Shown: piece by piece, positions 1 through 8,721 of the stretch
Position numbering within the stretch: position 1 is the stretch's first letter
Layout of the letters: each line of letters starts with the position of its first letter
Source: Candidatus Fimivivens faecavium
GTDB lineage: Bacteria > Bacillota > Clostridia > Oscillospirales > Ruminococcaceae
Assembly: GCA_018716105.1 (NCBI GenBank)
Contig: DVKH01000031.1
Coordinates: 35,988 to 99,987, forward strand
DNA: 64,000 nt
Direction of reading: 5' to 3'
Position numbers and translations under genes: made by a program
Notes under the pieces: generated by a model
Told to the model about the DNA's origin: nothing
Seen by the model: the letters and a program-made list of their open reading frames with translations, nothing else
The model's database searches: none

Positions 1-449
1 CGGTCCATCTGCTCCAGCTTCTGGGCTATGATCCGGAGCGGGGCGAGGCCGAGCTGGACGTGCTCTGTTCGAAAGGGACCTATGTGCGCTCGCTGGTCAT
101 GGACCTCGGGCAGGCGCTCGGCCCTGGGGCGGCGCTTTCGGACCTCCGGCGGACGATGTCGAACGGGTTTTCGGCTGTGGACTGCCTGACGCTGGACGAG
201 GCCGTTTCCCTTGCGCGGGAGAGGGCGCTCGAGGAGCGGCTTGTGCCGCTCGGGGAGGCGTTTTCGGCCCTTGTGCGGCTCGACGTGGGCGAGTGGCAGG
301 CGAAAATGCTGAAAAACGGGGTGCGCCTCTCCCTTCCGAAGCTTGGCAATCCCGAAAGCGGCGTCTACGCCGTCTGGAGCGGGGGGGAATTCCTCGGGCT
401 CGGGACGGCCGACCGGGAGACGGGGGCTATGACGCTCAAACAATTCTGA
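1..449 (+). CDS. truB: tRNA pseudouridine(55) synthase TruB, C-terminal part (5' truncated by window)
   Basis: Only the C-terminal part is present; the frame is open from base 3 and ends with TGA at 447-449. TruB converts U55 to pseudouridine in the T-loop of tRNA. The segment CSKGTYVRSLVMDLG matches the conserved TruB block that follows the catalytic domain, and the rest reads as the small C-terminal PUA-like RNA-binding region. ribF begins 21 bases downstream with its own ribosome site, the usual truB-ribF order of Bacillota, so the two are probably co-transcribed. The GTG at 60 is only an internal codon. Confidence 0.9.
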   Translation, partial: VHLLQLLGYDPERGEAELDVLCSKGTYVRSLVMDLGQALGPGAALSDLRRTMSNGFSAVDCLTLDEAVSLARERALEERLVPLGEAFSALVRLDVGEWQAKMLKNGVRLSLPKLGNPESGVYAVWSGGEFLGLGTADRETGAMTLKQF

Positions 450-470
450 CGGAACATTAAAGGAGCAGAG

Positions 471-1415
471 ATGAGGATTTCGGAGAGCTGGAACATCGGG
501 GAGACGGGCGGGACCGCGGTCGCGATCGGCTTTTTCGACGGCGTCCACCGGGGACACCGGGCGGTGATCGGGGCGGCGGTCGAAGAGGCGGAAAAGCGGG
601 GCATCCGGCCTGCGGTCTTCTCGTTTTCAACCGCCGAGGACGCGCTTCCGGTCAAGGGCGGCGCAAAGCTTCTCCAGAGTGGGGAACAGAAGCGCCGGGC
701 GCTCGCGGCGCTTGGGGTGGATGTCCTGATCGAGCCGGACTTTGCGGCGATCCGGGACTTCGACCCGGAACGGTACGCGGTCGAGATCCTCTTTCGGGCG
801 CTCGGCGCGCGGGTCGTCTCCTGCGGATACGATTACCGGTTTGGAAAGGGCGCGTCAGCGGGCGCGCGGGAGCTTTCGCGCTTTTTAAGGCCGTTCGGCG
901 TGGAGGTTCTTGAGATCCCGGCGGTCCTCGACGGGGGCGAAGCGGTCAGCTCGACCCGCATCCGGGCCGCGGTCGAAAACGGCGAAGCGGAAGAGGCTGA
1001 AAGGCTTCTGGGACGGCCGTTCGCACTTGAACTCGAGGTGGCGCACGGCCGCAGGCTGGGCCATCAGCTCGGGTTTCCGACGGCGAACCAGCCGCTGCCA
1101 AAGCGCCTGATCTGTCCGAAGTACGGCGTTTATGCGACGGCCGCGGAGATTGGCGGGAGATGGTTTCCGGGCGTCACCAATGTCGGGGTCAAGCCGACCG
1201 TCGGGAGCGACGGGGTGTGTGCGGAAAGCTATTTTCTGGACTTTGACGGGGACCTCTATGGGAAGACGGTCGAGACGAATTTCCTCTCGTTCCTCCGGCC
1301 TGAGCGGAAGTTCCCGTCGCTTGACGCGCTCAAAGAGCAGATCGCGCTGGACGCCCGGCGGGCGAAATCGATTGGGCGGCGTTTTTTGGATGAGAAGGCG
1401 GCGCGGAGCGGCTGA
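471..1415 (+). CDS. ribF: Bifunctional riboflavin kinase / FAD synthetase
   Basis: A 314-residue protein that makes FMN from riboflavin and ATP, then FAD from FMN and ATP. The N-terminal nucleotidyltransferase half shows GFFDGVHRGH near residue 21 and SSTRIRAAVENG near residue 163. The C-terminal flavokinase half shows LGFPTANQ and GVYAT. Full length is about 310 in most bacteria, so it is complete. The ATG at 471 follows AAAGGAG at a good distance. It sits directly after truB; the next gene in the usual order (rpsO) is displaced by the feo genes. Confidence 0.95.
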   Translation: MRISESWNIGETGGTAVAIGFFDGVHRGHRAVIGAAVEEAEKRGIRPAVFSFSTAEDALPVKGGAKLLQSGEQKRRALAALGVDVLIEPDFAAIRDFDPERYAVEILFRALGARVVSCGYDYRFGKGASAGARELSRFLRPFGVEVLEIPAVLDGGEAVSSTRIRAAVENGEAEEAERLLGRPFALELEVAHGRRLGHQLGFPTANQPLPKRLICPKYGVYATAAEIGGRWFPGVTNVGVKPTVGSDGVCAESYFLDFDGDLYGKTVETNFLSFLRPERKFPSLDALKEQIALDARRAKSIGRRFLDEKAARSG

Positions 1416-1543
1416 CGCCGTGTACCGCGATCTGATTTTGACCGCGAAGGGTGGGGAACCTCTCGGCAAGTTTACCGATGTGGCCCCTATCCTTCCTCCG
1501 TTTAGGATCAAGAGAAGTTAAAGCGCAAAACTTGCGTTTGAGA

Positions 1544-1572
1544 TTGACAACAGGCCGTCAGTGAGATATAAT
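1544..1572 (+). promoter_or_regulatory. Consensus sigma-A promoter of the feo operon
   Basis: TTGACA (1544-1549) and TATAAT (1567-1572) are separated by exactly 17 bp, a full consensus match. The predicted start is near 1579, directly on the first palindromic box, which suits repression by steric block. Confidence 0.85.
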
Positions 1573-1578
1573 AAACGT

Positions 1579-1596
1579 GGTTAGAATTTGCTAACC
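1579..1596. promoter_or_regulatory. 18-bp palindromic operator-like box 1 at feo
   Basis: GGTTAGAATTTGCTAACC has perfect 6-bp arms (GGTTAG/CTAACC). It covers the predicted feo transcription start. The same layout recurs at 1614 and 1932. The arms equal the half-sites of DtxR/IdeR-type operators, but the 6-bp gap does not fit the classical DtxR core, so the regulator is not assigned. Confidence 0.6.
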
Positions 1597-1613
1597 GCGT
1601 TTTTTTGCTTTAC

Positions 1614-1631
1614 GGTTGTGGTGTGCTAACC
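1614..1631. promoter_or_regulatory. 18-bp operator-like box 2 at feo
   Basis: GGTTGTGGTGTGCTAACC is 18 bp long like box 1, with one intact arm (CTAACC) and one degenerate arm (GGTTGT). It begins 35 bp after box 1, between the predicted start and feoA. Confidence 0.5.
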
Positions 1632-1670
1632 GAAGGCCATTTGATTTCATATAAAAGAGGGATAAGGGTT

Positions 1671-1883
1671 ATGACGCTGGTTGACGCGCTGGAGGGAAAA
1701 GAGTACATCGTACGGAAAATTGTTACCGATGATGAAGAGCTGGATTCATTTCTGTTTTCGCTTGGCTGTTATGCAGGGGAGCCGATTACGGTTGTATCCC
1801 ATTTAAAAGGCGGCTGCGTGGTTTCCATTAAAGACGGCCGGTATAACATTGACAGCCAATTGGCCGCAGCGATTGAGATTTGA
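1671..1883 (+). CDS. feoA: FeoA-like ferrous iron transport accessory protein
   Basis: A 70-residue SH3-like FeoA protein (about 75 is typical), the small cytoplasmic partner of FeoB. The hydrophobic strand pattern with LGCYAGEPITVV is typical of FeoA. The ATG at 1671 is preferred over the in-frame TTG at 1605, because the TTG lies upstream of box 2 without a ribosome site while AAGAGG lies 10 bases before the ATG. feoB follows after 108 bases that carry a third palindromic box. Base composition here is visibly more AT-rich than in ribF. Confidence 0.85.
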   Translation: MTLVDALEGKEYIVRKIVTDDEELDSFLFSLGCYAGEPITVVSHLKGGCVVSIKDGRYNIDSQLAAAIEI

Positions 1884-1931
1884 TTTTTGTCTTTAACATC
1901 CCTGTTCATTGAAGAGGTTACGATACGCTGC

Positions 1932-1949
1932 GGTTAGCAAACGGCAACC
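1932..1949. promoter_or_regulatory. 18-bp operator-like box 3 before feoB
   Basis: GGTTAGCAAACGGCAACC matches the reverse complement of box 1 at 14 of 18 positions. It lies between feoA and feoB, so it may control an internal feoB transcript or act as an auxiliary operator. Confidence 0.45.
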
Positions 1950-1991
1950 GGAACGCATTGTAATAAAAGCATAGAAAAGAGGAGGAGAATT

Positions 1992-3992
1992 ATGCGTATT
2001 GCCTTGACGGGTAATCCGAATTCAGGAAAGACCACCATGTATAACGCTTTAACCGGGCGGAATGAAAAGGTGGGCAACTGGGCAGGCGTTACCGTTGAAA
2101 AAAAGGAGCATCCCATCAAGAAGATTTATTACAGCGGCTCGGAAGAACTGATTGCGGTTGACCTTCCGGGAGCTTATTCCATGTCGCCGTTTACATCCGA
2201 GGAGAGTATTACCAGTTCATATGTCAGGAACGAGCGCCCAGATGCGATCATCAACATCGTCGACGCTACAAATCTCAGCCGGAGCTTGTTTTTTACCACA
2301 CAGCTTTTGGAGTTGGGGATCCCGGTCGTCGTTGCCCTGAATAAGAGCGATATTAATCAGAAAAAAGAGACCGTCATCGACGTTTCCGTTTTATCTCAAG
2401 AGCTTGGCTGCCCAGTCCTGGAGACGGTGTCGACTGCGTCCGAGGGTTTAAAATCCGTTGTGGACGCCGCCGCGGCGGCGAACGGGAAAACCCAAAAGGC
2501 CCCCTATCTCGAAGGCAATATTGACCTGACCGATAAGCATGCCGTAGAAGAAGCGGACCGCAAACGCTTTGCTTTTGTCAATCAACTGGTCTCCAAAGTT
2601 GAGAAGCGTAAAGTCCTTACCAAAGATAAAGGGACGGGCGACGCGATTGACGCTGTCCTGACCAACAAATTTGCGGGGATCCCGATTTTTGCCGTTGTGA
2701 TGTTTTTGGTGTTCCAAATTTCCCAGGTTTGGGTTGGGCCGCTGATTGCCGATACCCTGGTGGCGTGGATCGAGACGTTCCAGGGATATGTCGCAGAACT
2801 GCTTGCAGACGCCAACCCGCTGCTGACGGCCCTTCTGGCCGATGGGATTATTGGCGGCGTGGGCGCTGTGGTTGGTTTCCTGCCGCTGGTTATGATCATG
2901 TATTTCCTGATCGCCCTGCTGGAAGACTGCGGGTACATGTCCCGTGTTTCCGTGGTGCTGGATCCTATTTTTAAGAAGGTCGGGCTTTCCGGCAAGTCGG
3001 TCATACCTTTTGTCATTGGCACCGGATGCGCCATCCCCGGCGTTATGGCCAGCCGCACGATCCGAAACGAGAGAGAACGCCGCGCTACGGCGATGCTGAC
3101 CCCCTTTATGCCGTGCGGCGCGAAAATCCCTGTGATCGCACTGTTTGCCGGCGCGTTTTTCGATGATGCCGGATGGGTCAGCTTTACCATGTATTTCGCT
3201 GGCATCGTTTTAATTTTCCTGGGGGCGCTTCTGGTGAACAAGATTGCCGGATACAAAAACCGAAAATCTTTCTTTATCATCGAGCTCCCTGAATACAAGG
3301 TTCCGTCTTTTGTGTTTGCGTTTAAGGCCATGTGCGCGCGCGGCTGGGCTTACGTTGTGAAAGCTGCTACGATTATTTTGCTGTGCAATACCGCTGTCCA
3401 AATCATGCAGACCTTTAACTGGAGCTTCCAGGTCGCGGAAACCGCAGACAGTTCTATCCTTGCTTCGATCGCCGGTCCTTTTGCCTATCTGCTTGTCCCC
3501 ATTGTCGGCGTTCTCAGCTGGCAGCTTGCAGCCGCCGCAGTTACCGGGTTTATCGCCAAGGAAAATGTTGTCGGAACGCTGGCCGTCTGTTTCGTAGGAC
3601 TGGAAAACCTGATTGACACCGATGAACTGGCAATGCTGGAAGGGACGGGCGCAGAAATTGCCGGCATTATCGCAATCACCAAAGTCGCCGCCCTGGCTTA
3701 TCTGATGTTTAACCTTTACACTCCTCCCTGCTTCGCCGCTATCGGCGCTATGAATTCTGAAATGAGAAGTTCGAAGTGGCTCTGGGGCGGAATCGGCCTG
3801 CAGTTGGGCATAGGATATACGGTTGCCTTCCTTGTATACCAGGTCGGCACGCTGATTACAACAGGCTCTTTGGGCGCCGGTTTTGTTCCCGGCCTGGCCG
3901 CAGTTCTTGTTATGGCAGCCATCGTCGTTTATCTGTGCGTGAAAACAGATAAGAGCCTGTCTCATGAGTATGCGCTGAGCGGAGCGCGGTAA
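1992..3992 (+). CDS. feoB: Ferrous iron transport protein B
   Basis: A 666-residue inner-membrane Fe(II) transporter with an N-terminal G-protein domain. G1 is GNPNSGKTT (residue 7 onward), the switch II region is VDLPGAYSM, and G4 is NKSD. Two Gate regions follow in a polytopic membrane part, including PFVIGTGCAIPGVMASR and MLTPFMPCGAKIPV. Length fits FeoB. The ATG at 1992 has GAGGAG upstream. It is transcribed with feoA and with the small Cys-rich gene two bases later. Confidence 0.97.
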   Translation: MRIALTGNPNSGKTTMYNALTGRNEKVGNWAGVTVEKKEHPIKKIYYSGSEELIAVDLPGAYSMSPFTSEESITSSYVRNERPDAIINIVDATNLSRSLFFTTQLLELGIPVVVALNKSDINQKKETVIDVSVLSQELGCPVLETVSTASEGLKSVVDAAAAANGKTQKAPYLEGNIDLTDKHAVEEADRKRFAFVNQLVSKVEKRKVLTKDKGTGDAIDAVLTNKFAGIPIFAVVMFLVFQISQVWVGPLIADTLVAWIETFQGYVAELLADANPLLTALLADGIIGGVGAVVGFLPLVMIMYFLIALLEDCGYMSRVSVVLDPIFKKVGLSGKSVIPFVIGTGCAIPGVMASRTIRNERERRATAMLTPFMPCGAKIPVIALFAGAFFDDAGWVSFTMYFAGIVLIFLGALLVNKIAGYKNRKSFFIIELPEYKVPSFVFAFKAMCARGWAYVVKAATIILLCNTAVQIMQTFNWSFQVAETADSSILASIAGPFAYLLVPIVGVLSWQLAAAAVTGFIAKENVVGTLAVCFVGLENLIDTDELAMLEGTGAEIAGIIAITKVAALAYLMFNLYTPPCFAAIGAMNSEMRSSKWLWGGIGLQLGIGYTVAFLVYQVGTLITTGSLGAGFVPGLAAVLVMAAIVVYLCVKTDKSLSHEYALSGAR

Positions 3993-3994
3993 GC

Positions 3995-4180
3995 ATGATA
4001 GATTATATCTTGATCGGCGTTATCGCAGCGATCCTTGCCGCCGCTGGCGGATATGTTTACAAAGCGAAAAAAAGCGGAAAAAAATGCATAGGCTGCCCGG
4101 ACGGCTGTTCCTGTGGATCAAAAAGCCCCAGGAAGGAAGAATCGCATTGCAGCTGCTGCGGCCATGCACAGAAAGAATGA
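3995..4180 (+). CDS. FeoB-associated Cys-rich membrane protein
   Basis: A 61-residue protein with one N-terminal membrane helix (about residues 3-21), a short basic stretch and a Cys cluster: CIGCPDGCSC, then CSCC. Such small proteins often follow feoB in Firmicutes and may play the FeoC/FeoA-like auxiliary or Fe-sensing role; the exact role is not known. The ATG lies two bases after the feoB stop, implying translational coupling. Confidence 0.85.
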   Translation: MIDYILIGVIAAILAAAGGYVYKAKKSGKKCIGCPDGCSCGSKSPRKEESHCSCCGHAQKE

Positions 4181-4189
4181 TTTACGAAA

Positions 4190-4217
4190 GATGGCTCTCC
4201 CGAAAGGGGGAGCCATC
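4190..4217 (+). terminator. Hairpin after the feo operon
   Basis: A 12-bp stem (4190-4201 with 4206-4217, one G-U) with a GAAA loop lies 9 bases after the last feo gene. No T-run follows, so it may be a weak terminator or an RNA-stabilising hairpin. Confidence 0.5.
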
Positions 4218-4327
4218 CTGCGTAAACTGTGGAAGCGGCCGTATCGGGATTTTGCATAGGGGGTTTTGATGCGGTTATCCTTTATCACGTCTAATGAAAT
4301 GTCCAATATGGATCAGTGAATAACCGC

Positions 4328-4356
4328 TTTACAAACGGGAAAATCAATGGTATAAT
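4328..4356 (+). promoter_or_regulatory. Sigma-A promoter of rpsO
   Basis: TTTACA (4328-4333), 17 bp, TATAAT (4351-4356). The predicted start near 4363 gives a leader of about 100 bases before rpsO, long enough for S15 autoregulation, though I could not match a specific leader fold. Confidence 0.75.
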
Positions 4357-4461
4357 ACCCAAATATACGGCCTGTTCACGGCACAGGGCGGCTGCCCGGA
4401 ATGGGAACCCTTGGACCCTTTGCTGTGGCCGAGCCGAAGAAAAAGAAAGGGACTGAAATTT

Positions 4462-4728
4462 ATGCTGCTCAAAGAACAGAAAGCGGAAATCATCGAGAAC
4501 TATAAGCTCCATGACGGGGACACCGGCTCGCCCGAGGTTCAGATCGCGATCCTCACCCGCAGAATCAACGATCTGACCGAGCATCTCAAGGCGAACAAGA
4601 ACGACCACCATTCCCGCCGCGGTCTCCTCAAGATGGTCGGCCAGAGAAGGAACCTCCTCGGCTACCTGATGAAGACCGACATCGAGCGGTACCGCGCGAT
4701 CATCGCCAAGCTCGGAATCCGTAAATAA
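4462..4728 (+). CDS. rpsO: 30S ribosomal protein S15
   Basis: An 88-residue protein; S15 is 88-89 in most bacteria. It binds 16S rRNA in the platform of the small subunit. It shows the S15 segments [26 protein letters not shown] and LLGYL. The start is the ATG at 4462, which gives the family N-terminus; the longer reading from 4411 would put unrelated residues in front. It is followed by pnp, as in the widespread rpsO-pnp pair. Confidence 0.97.
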   Translation: MLLKEQKAEIIENYKLHDGDTGSPEVQIAILTRRINDLTEHLKANKNDHHSRRGLLKMVGQRRNLLGYLMKTDIERYRAIIAKLGIRK

Positions 4729-4740
4729 GACCGTATCCGG

Positions 4741-4783
4741 AAAGGCAGGTGCGGGCGCCCGGCTGGGCGCTGCGCCTGCCTTT
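4741..4783 (+). terminator. Hairpin between rpsO and pnp
   Basis: A 12-bp stem, 4741-4752 with 4772-4783, one wobble, with only TTT at its end. It probably attenuates or processes the rpsO-pnp transcript, as the hairpin in this spacer does in other bacteria. Confidence 0.55.
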
Positions 4784-4922
4784 CGGTGCAAAGAGACGGG
4801 GCGGCTCCTCGGAGATTTAGCAGTGAATCGGACGGTCCGGACGGGGATTCGGAACGGCGGATTCATCGCTAAAATTCGGGGCGTGCCTCCCTCTCGAGGA
4901 AATGAGACAAGGAGGAAAACAG

Positions 4923-7031
4923 ATGTTTGATCAGTTTAGAGTATTTGAAACCGAATTCTGCGGCCGGAAAATGACCTTTGAAACCGGAAAGCTCGGCATG
5001 CTGGCAAACGGCCACTGCGTCGTCAAGTACGGCGAGACGACCGTGATGGTCAATGCGACCATGAGCCAGAAGCCGAGGGCGGGAATCGACTATTTCCCGC
5101 TTTCGGTGGACTTTGAAGAAAAGCTTTACGCGGCGGGCAAGATCCCGGGATCGTTCCTCAGGCGAGAGGGCAGGCCGACCGACAAGGCGATTCTCGCCTC
5201 CCGCCTCGTTGACCGCCCGATGCGCCCGCTGTTCCCAAAGGATCTGAAAAACGATGTGAGCATCGTCATGACGGTGCTTTCCTATGATCCCGACTGCTCG
5301 CCGGAAATCTGCGGAATGATCGGCGCTTCATTTGCCGTTTCGATCTCGGACATCCCGTTTAACGGCCCGATTGCGGGCGTTTCGGTCGGCCTGGTCGACG
5401 GCGAAATTGTCCTGATGCCGAACGAGGAGCAGCGCGACCGAAGCGATATGAACCTGACCATCTCCGGTACCCGCGAGAAGGTCTGCATGCTCGAATGCGC
5501 CGCCAACCAGGTCCCGGAAGAGATCATGAAAAAAGCGATCCGCATGGGCCAGGCCGAGGTTTCGAAGATGGCGCATTTCATCGCGGGCGTGCAGGCCGAG
5601 ATCGGCAAGGAAAAAGCCCCGTATGAGGAAATCGTCGTCGACAAGGCCCTCTTCGAGGAAGTCAAGGCGTTCGCGGCCGACCGGGTGAGGGAGGCGCTGG
5701 ACACCGACGACAAGAATGTCCGCGAAGAGCGCCTGGCGCCGGTTGTCGAAGACATCCACGCCGAGTTCGACGAGAAATACCCGGAACTCGCAGGGCAGCT
5801 CGACGAGTGCATCTACCAGCTCCAGAAATTTGTCGTCCGCCGCTGGCTCCTCGACGAGCAGAAGCGCGTCGACGGCCGGAAGATGGACGAGATGCGCCCG
5901 CTCGCGGCGGAGGTTGGGCTCCTGCCGAGAGTTCACGGTTCGGGCCTCTTTACCAGGGGACAGACCCAGGCGCTGACCATCACGACCCTCGGGCCGGTCA
6001 GCGACGCGCAGATCCTCGACGGTATCGACAAGGATGAATCCAAGCGCTATATGCATCAGTATAACTTCCCGTCCTACTCTGTCGGCGAAACCCGCCCCTC
6101 CAGAGGCCCGGGCCGGCGCGAAATCGGCCACGGCGCGCTCGCCGAAAAGGCGCTGCTGCCAGTGATTCCGCCGGTTGAGGAGTTCCCCTACGCGATCCGA
6201 GTGGTGAGCGAGATCACCTCCTCAAACGGTTCGACTTCGCAGGCTTCGATCTGCGGTTCGACCCTTTCGCTGATGGACGCAGGCGTTCCGATTAAAGCGC
6301 CGGTCGCCGGAATTAGCTGCGGCCTCGTCACCGAGGGCGAACGGTGGATGACGATGGTCGACATCCAGGGCGTTGAGGATTTCTTCGGCGACATGGACTT
6401 TAAGGTTGCGGGCACCCACAAGGGCATCACCGCGATTCAAGTCGACATCAAGATCGACGGGCTGTCCTTTGAGGTCATCGACGAGGCGCTCGACAAAACC
6501 CGCGCGGCGAGAATCTATATCCTCGATGAAATCATGCTCAAGGCGATTGCGGAGCCGAGAAAAGAACTCTCGAAGTATGCGCCGAAGATGCTGACCCTTA
6601 AGATTCATCCCGATAAGATCCGCGAGGTCATCGGCTCGGGCGGAAAGGTGATCCAGAGGATCACCGCCGAATGCGACGTCAAGATCGACATCGAGGACGA
6701 CGGCAGTGTGTTCGTCTCGGCGATCGACATCGACAACGCCCGCCGCGCGATTCAGATGATACAGACCATTGCGATGGACCCGGAGGTCGGCGCGATCTAC
6801 AAGGGCCGTGTAACCCGGCTGATGGCCTTCGGCGCGTTCGTTGAGATCGCTCCCGGCAAGGAGGGCCTTGTTCACATTTCGAAGCTCGACACCAAACGGG
6901 TTGAGAAGGTTGAAGACGTGGTCACGGTGGGAGACGAGGTTTTGGTGAAGGTGACCGAAATTGACTCCCAGGGCCGGATCAACCTGTCGAGGCGGGACGC
7001 GCTCATGGCGATCGAAGCAAAGCAGCACTGA
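4923..7031 (+). CDS. pnp: Polyribonucleotide nucleotidyltransferase (PNPase)
   Basis: A 702-residue phosphorolytic 3'-5' exoribonuclease of RNA decay. Order: first RNase PH-like domain (EKLYAAGKIPGSFLRREG), all-alpha linker, second RNase PH domain (NFPSYSVGETRPSRGPGRRE), KH domain (IREVIGSGGKVIQRI near 560), then S1 domain (GRVTRLMAFGAFVEI near 625). The ATG at 4923 is preferred over 4902, since GGAGG lies 7 bases before it. It is complete and typical. Confidence 0.97.
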   Translation: MFDQFRVFETEFCGRKMTFETGKLGMLANGHCVVKYGETTVMVNATMSQKPRAGIDYFPLSVDFEEKLYAAGKIPGSFLRREGRPTDKAILASRLVDRPMRPLFPKDLKNDVSIVMTVLSYDPDCSPEICGMIGASFAVSISDIPFNGPIAGVSVGLVDGEIVLMPNEEQRDRSDMNLTISGTREKVCMLECAANQVPEEIMKKAIRMGQAEVSKMAHFIAGVQAEIGKEKAPYEEIVVDKALFEEVKAFAADRVREALDTDDKNVREERLAPVVEDIHAEFDEKYPELAGQLDECIYQLQKFVVRRWLLDEQKRVDGRKMDEMRPLAAEVGLLPRVHGSGLFTRGQTQALTITTLGPVSDAQILDGIDKDESKRYMHQYNFPSYSVGETRPSRGPGRREIGHGALAEKALLPVIPPVEEFPYAIRVVSEITSSNGSTSQASICGSTLSLMDAGVPIKAPVAGISCGLVTEGERWMTMVDIQGVEDFFGDMDFKVAGTHKGITAIQVDIKIDGLSFEVIDEALDKTRAARIYILDEIMLKAIAEPRKELSKYAPKMLTLKIHPDKIREVIGSGGKVIQRITAECDVKIDIEDDGSVFVSAIDIDNARRAIQMIQTIAMDPEVGAIYKGRVTRLMAFGAFVEIAPGKEGLVHISKLDTKRVEKVEDVVTVGDEVLVKVTEIDSQGRINLSRRDALMAIEAKQH

Positions 7032-7044
7032 AAACCAAAGTTTT

Positions 7045-7073
7045 GGGGGCGGGCCGAAAGATAACCCGTCCCC
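7045..7073 (+). terminator. Hairpin after pnp
   Basis: Stem 7045-7053 with 7065-7073 (9 bp, one wobble) followed by GTTTCGATTTT. It is a plausible end of the rpsO-pnp transcript. Confidence 0.55.
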
Positions 7074-7198
7074 GTTTCGATTTTACAAAACCGGGAGAGA
7101 GGAAACCTCCCGGCGCGGCCGGCTGTGATCCAAGGACCGGGGCGATGCGGTTTCGCCCGATGCTCCCACTTCGTTCACAGAATAATCGCAAAAAACGG

Positions 7199-7227
7199 TT
7201 GTGATCGCATTTTTTGTATGTTAAAAT
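7199..7227 (+). promoter_or_regulatory. Promoter of the CNNM-type gene
   Basis: TTGTGA (7199-7204), 17 bp, TAAAAT (7222-7227). The predicted start near 7234 rules out the in-frame TTG at 7214 as the translation start. Confidence 0.55.
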
Positions 7228-7351
7228 AATTTATCGGCTTCAACGACCGGTTCAGAAGGGCGCCGGCGCTTCTGCTGGGCCGGATTGGAGTACATTTCGC
7301 CTGAATCCCAAGCGGGACGGGGCGTTTTTAGAAAGTAGAGTTGATTTCTTT

Positions 7352-8620
7352 TTGGATGGAATAGACTGGTGGACACCGGCGCTTCTGGTACTGCTGATCT
7401 GTTTTTCGGCATTCTTTTCTGCGTCTGAGACGGCTTATTCGGCTGTGAACAAAATCCGCCTCAAGAACCTTGCGGATGATGGCAACCGCAGGGCGAAGGC
7501 GGCTTACCCGATTGCAGAGCGGTTTGACCGCACCCTTTCGGTGATTTTGGTGGGCAACAATATCGTCAACATCGCCGCGGCGTCAACGGCGACGCTGATT
7601 GCGAGCGGCCTGTTCGGCGCGACCGGCGCGGCGGTTTCAACCGTTGTGATGACGGTGGTCATCCTTGTCTTCGGCGAAATTTTGCCAAAGAGTTTTGCAA
7701 AAGAAAACAGCGAGACGGTTGCGATGGCTGTTGCGGCGCCGTTTTCGCTGATTTCCACGGTCATGTATCCGGTCGCGTTCTTCTTTATCAAACTTCAGGA
7801 GATACTCGGGCGTTTTTACGGGAACAAAAACCCGCAGCCGCTCGTGACCGAAGACGAGCTGATGACCATTATCGAGGCGATCGAGGAGGAAGGGGTCATC
7901 GACGAGCAGAAGAGCGAACTGGTTCAGTCGGCGCTCACGTTTGACGACACGACGGTGCAGGAGGTCCTGACGCCGCGGGTTGACCTGGTGGCGATCGACC
8001 TGGGCGACGACCCTGAGGAGATCCGGCAGGCTATCCTCTCCGAGCGGTTTTCGCGGCTTCCCGTCTATGAGAAGAGCCTCGACAACATCATCGGCATCCT
8101 GCAGACTCGGGATTATCTGGAAGCGGCTCTTACAAGCCGGGGGCCGGTCGATCTCAGGCCGATGCTTGCAAAGCCGCTGTTTGTCCATAAGACAAAGAAG
8201 ATTTCGGCGCTGCTCGCCGAGTTCAAGCGCGAGAGAATTCATATGGCGGTCGTCATTGACGACTACGGCGGGACGATGGGCATCGTCAGCATGGAGGACC
8301 TTTTGGAAGAACTGGTCGGCGAGATCTGGGACGAGGACGAGGAGGCCGAATTTGATTTCGTCACCGTTGAGCCATATGTTTACAGCATCAGCGGCGATTA
8401 CGGCATCCACGAGGCGCTCGAAAAGATCGGCTACAGCGAGCGCGATTTCGACAGCGACTATTCCTCAATCGGGGGGTGGGCGCTCGAACGGCTTGGGAGA
8501 ATCCCGGCGGTCGGCGACAGCTTTGACTACAACGGGGTCCACGTCGAGGTGGAGGCGATGGACGAAAAGCGGATCACCCGCCTGACGGTACGGTATACGC
8601 CGCCTGCTCCGACCGAATAA
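7352..8620 (+). CDS. CNNM/CorC-type membrane protein (DUF21-CBS-CorC_HlyC), 'hemolysin family'
   Basis: About 422 residues. Domains: DUF21/CNNM membrane domain with three to four helices (starts ALLVLLICFSAFFSASETAYSAVN), a cytoplasmic CBS pair (EVLTPRVDLVAIDL; SRLPVYEKSLDNIIGI; VVIDDYGGTMGIVSMEDLLEELVGEI), and a C-terminal CorC_HlyC FAD-PCMH-like domain. Such proteins are linked to Mg2+/Co2+ export or homeostasis; the hemolysin name is historical. The start is uncertain: the frame is open from 7214, but the promoter lies inside that extension. The TTG at 7352 gives the usual length, yet has only a weak AGAG ribosome site. Confidence 0.85.
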   Translation: MDGIDWWTPALLVLLICFSAFFSASETAYSAVNKIRLKNLADDGNRRAKAAYPIAERFDRTLSVILVGNNIVNIAAASTATLIASGLFGATGAAVSTVVMTVVILVFGEILPKSFAKENSETVAMAVAAPFSLISTVMYPVAFFFIKLQEILGRFYGNKNPQPLVTEDELMTIIEAIEEEGVIDEQKSELVQSALTFDDTTVQEVLTPRVDLVAIDLGDDPEEIRQAILSERFSRLPVYEKSLDNIIGILQTRDYLEAALTSRGPVDLRPMLAKPLFVHKTKKISALLAEFKRERIHMAVVIDDYGGTMGIVSMEDLLEELVGEIWDEDEEAEFDFVTVEPYVYSISGDYGIHEALEKIGYSERDFDSDYSSIGGWALERLGRIPAVGDSFDYNGVHVEVEAMDEKRITRLTVRYTPPAPTE

Positions 8621-8630
8621 ACAGAAATAA

Positions 8631-8674
8631 CCGGCCCGGTCTTTATCGCCGCGAGGGCGGCCAGACCGGGCCGG
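8631..8674 (+). terminator. Hairpin between the CNNM-type gene and proB
   Basis: A perfect 12-bp stem, CCGGCCCGGTCT with AGACCGGGCCGG, encloses a smaller stem. No T-run follows, so termination is likely partial. Confidence 0.5.
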
Positions 8675-8721
8675 ACTTGACCAAAATCCCGATCCGGGAA
8701 AGCGGAGGAAGGGAGGGCAAA

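Noticed and set aside
1579..1631. Classical DtxR/IdeR operator or Fur box
   Set aside because: Half-sites agree with DtxR, but the spacer is 6 bases rather than 1, and no Fur-box hexamers are present; left as unassigned operators.
7214..7351. N-terminal extension of the CNNM-type protein from TTG 7214
   Set aside because: The predicted promoter -10 lies inside it and the extra residues are unlike a signal or membrane segment.
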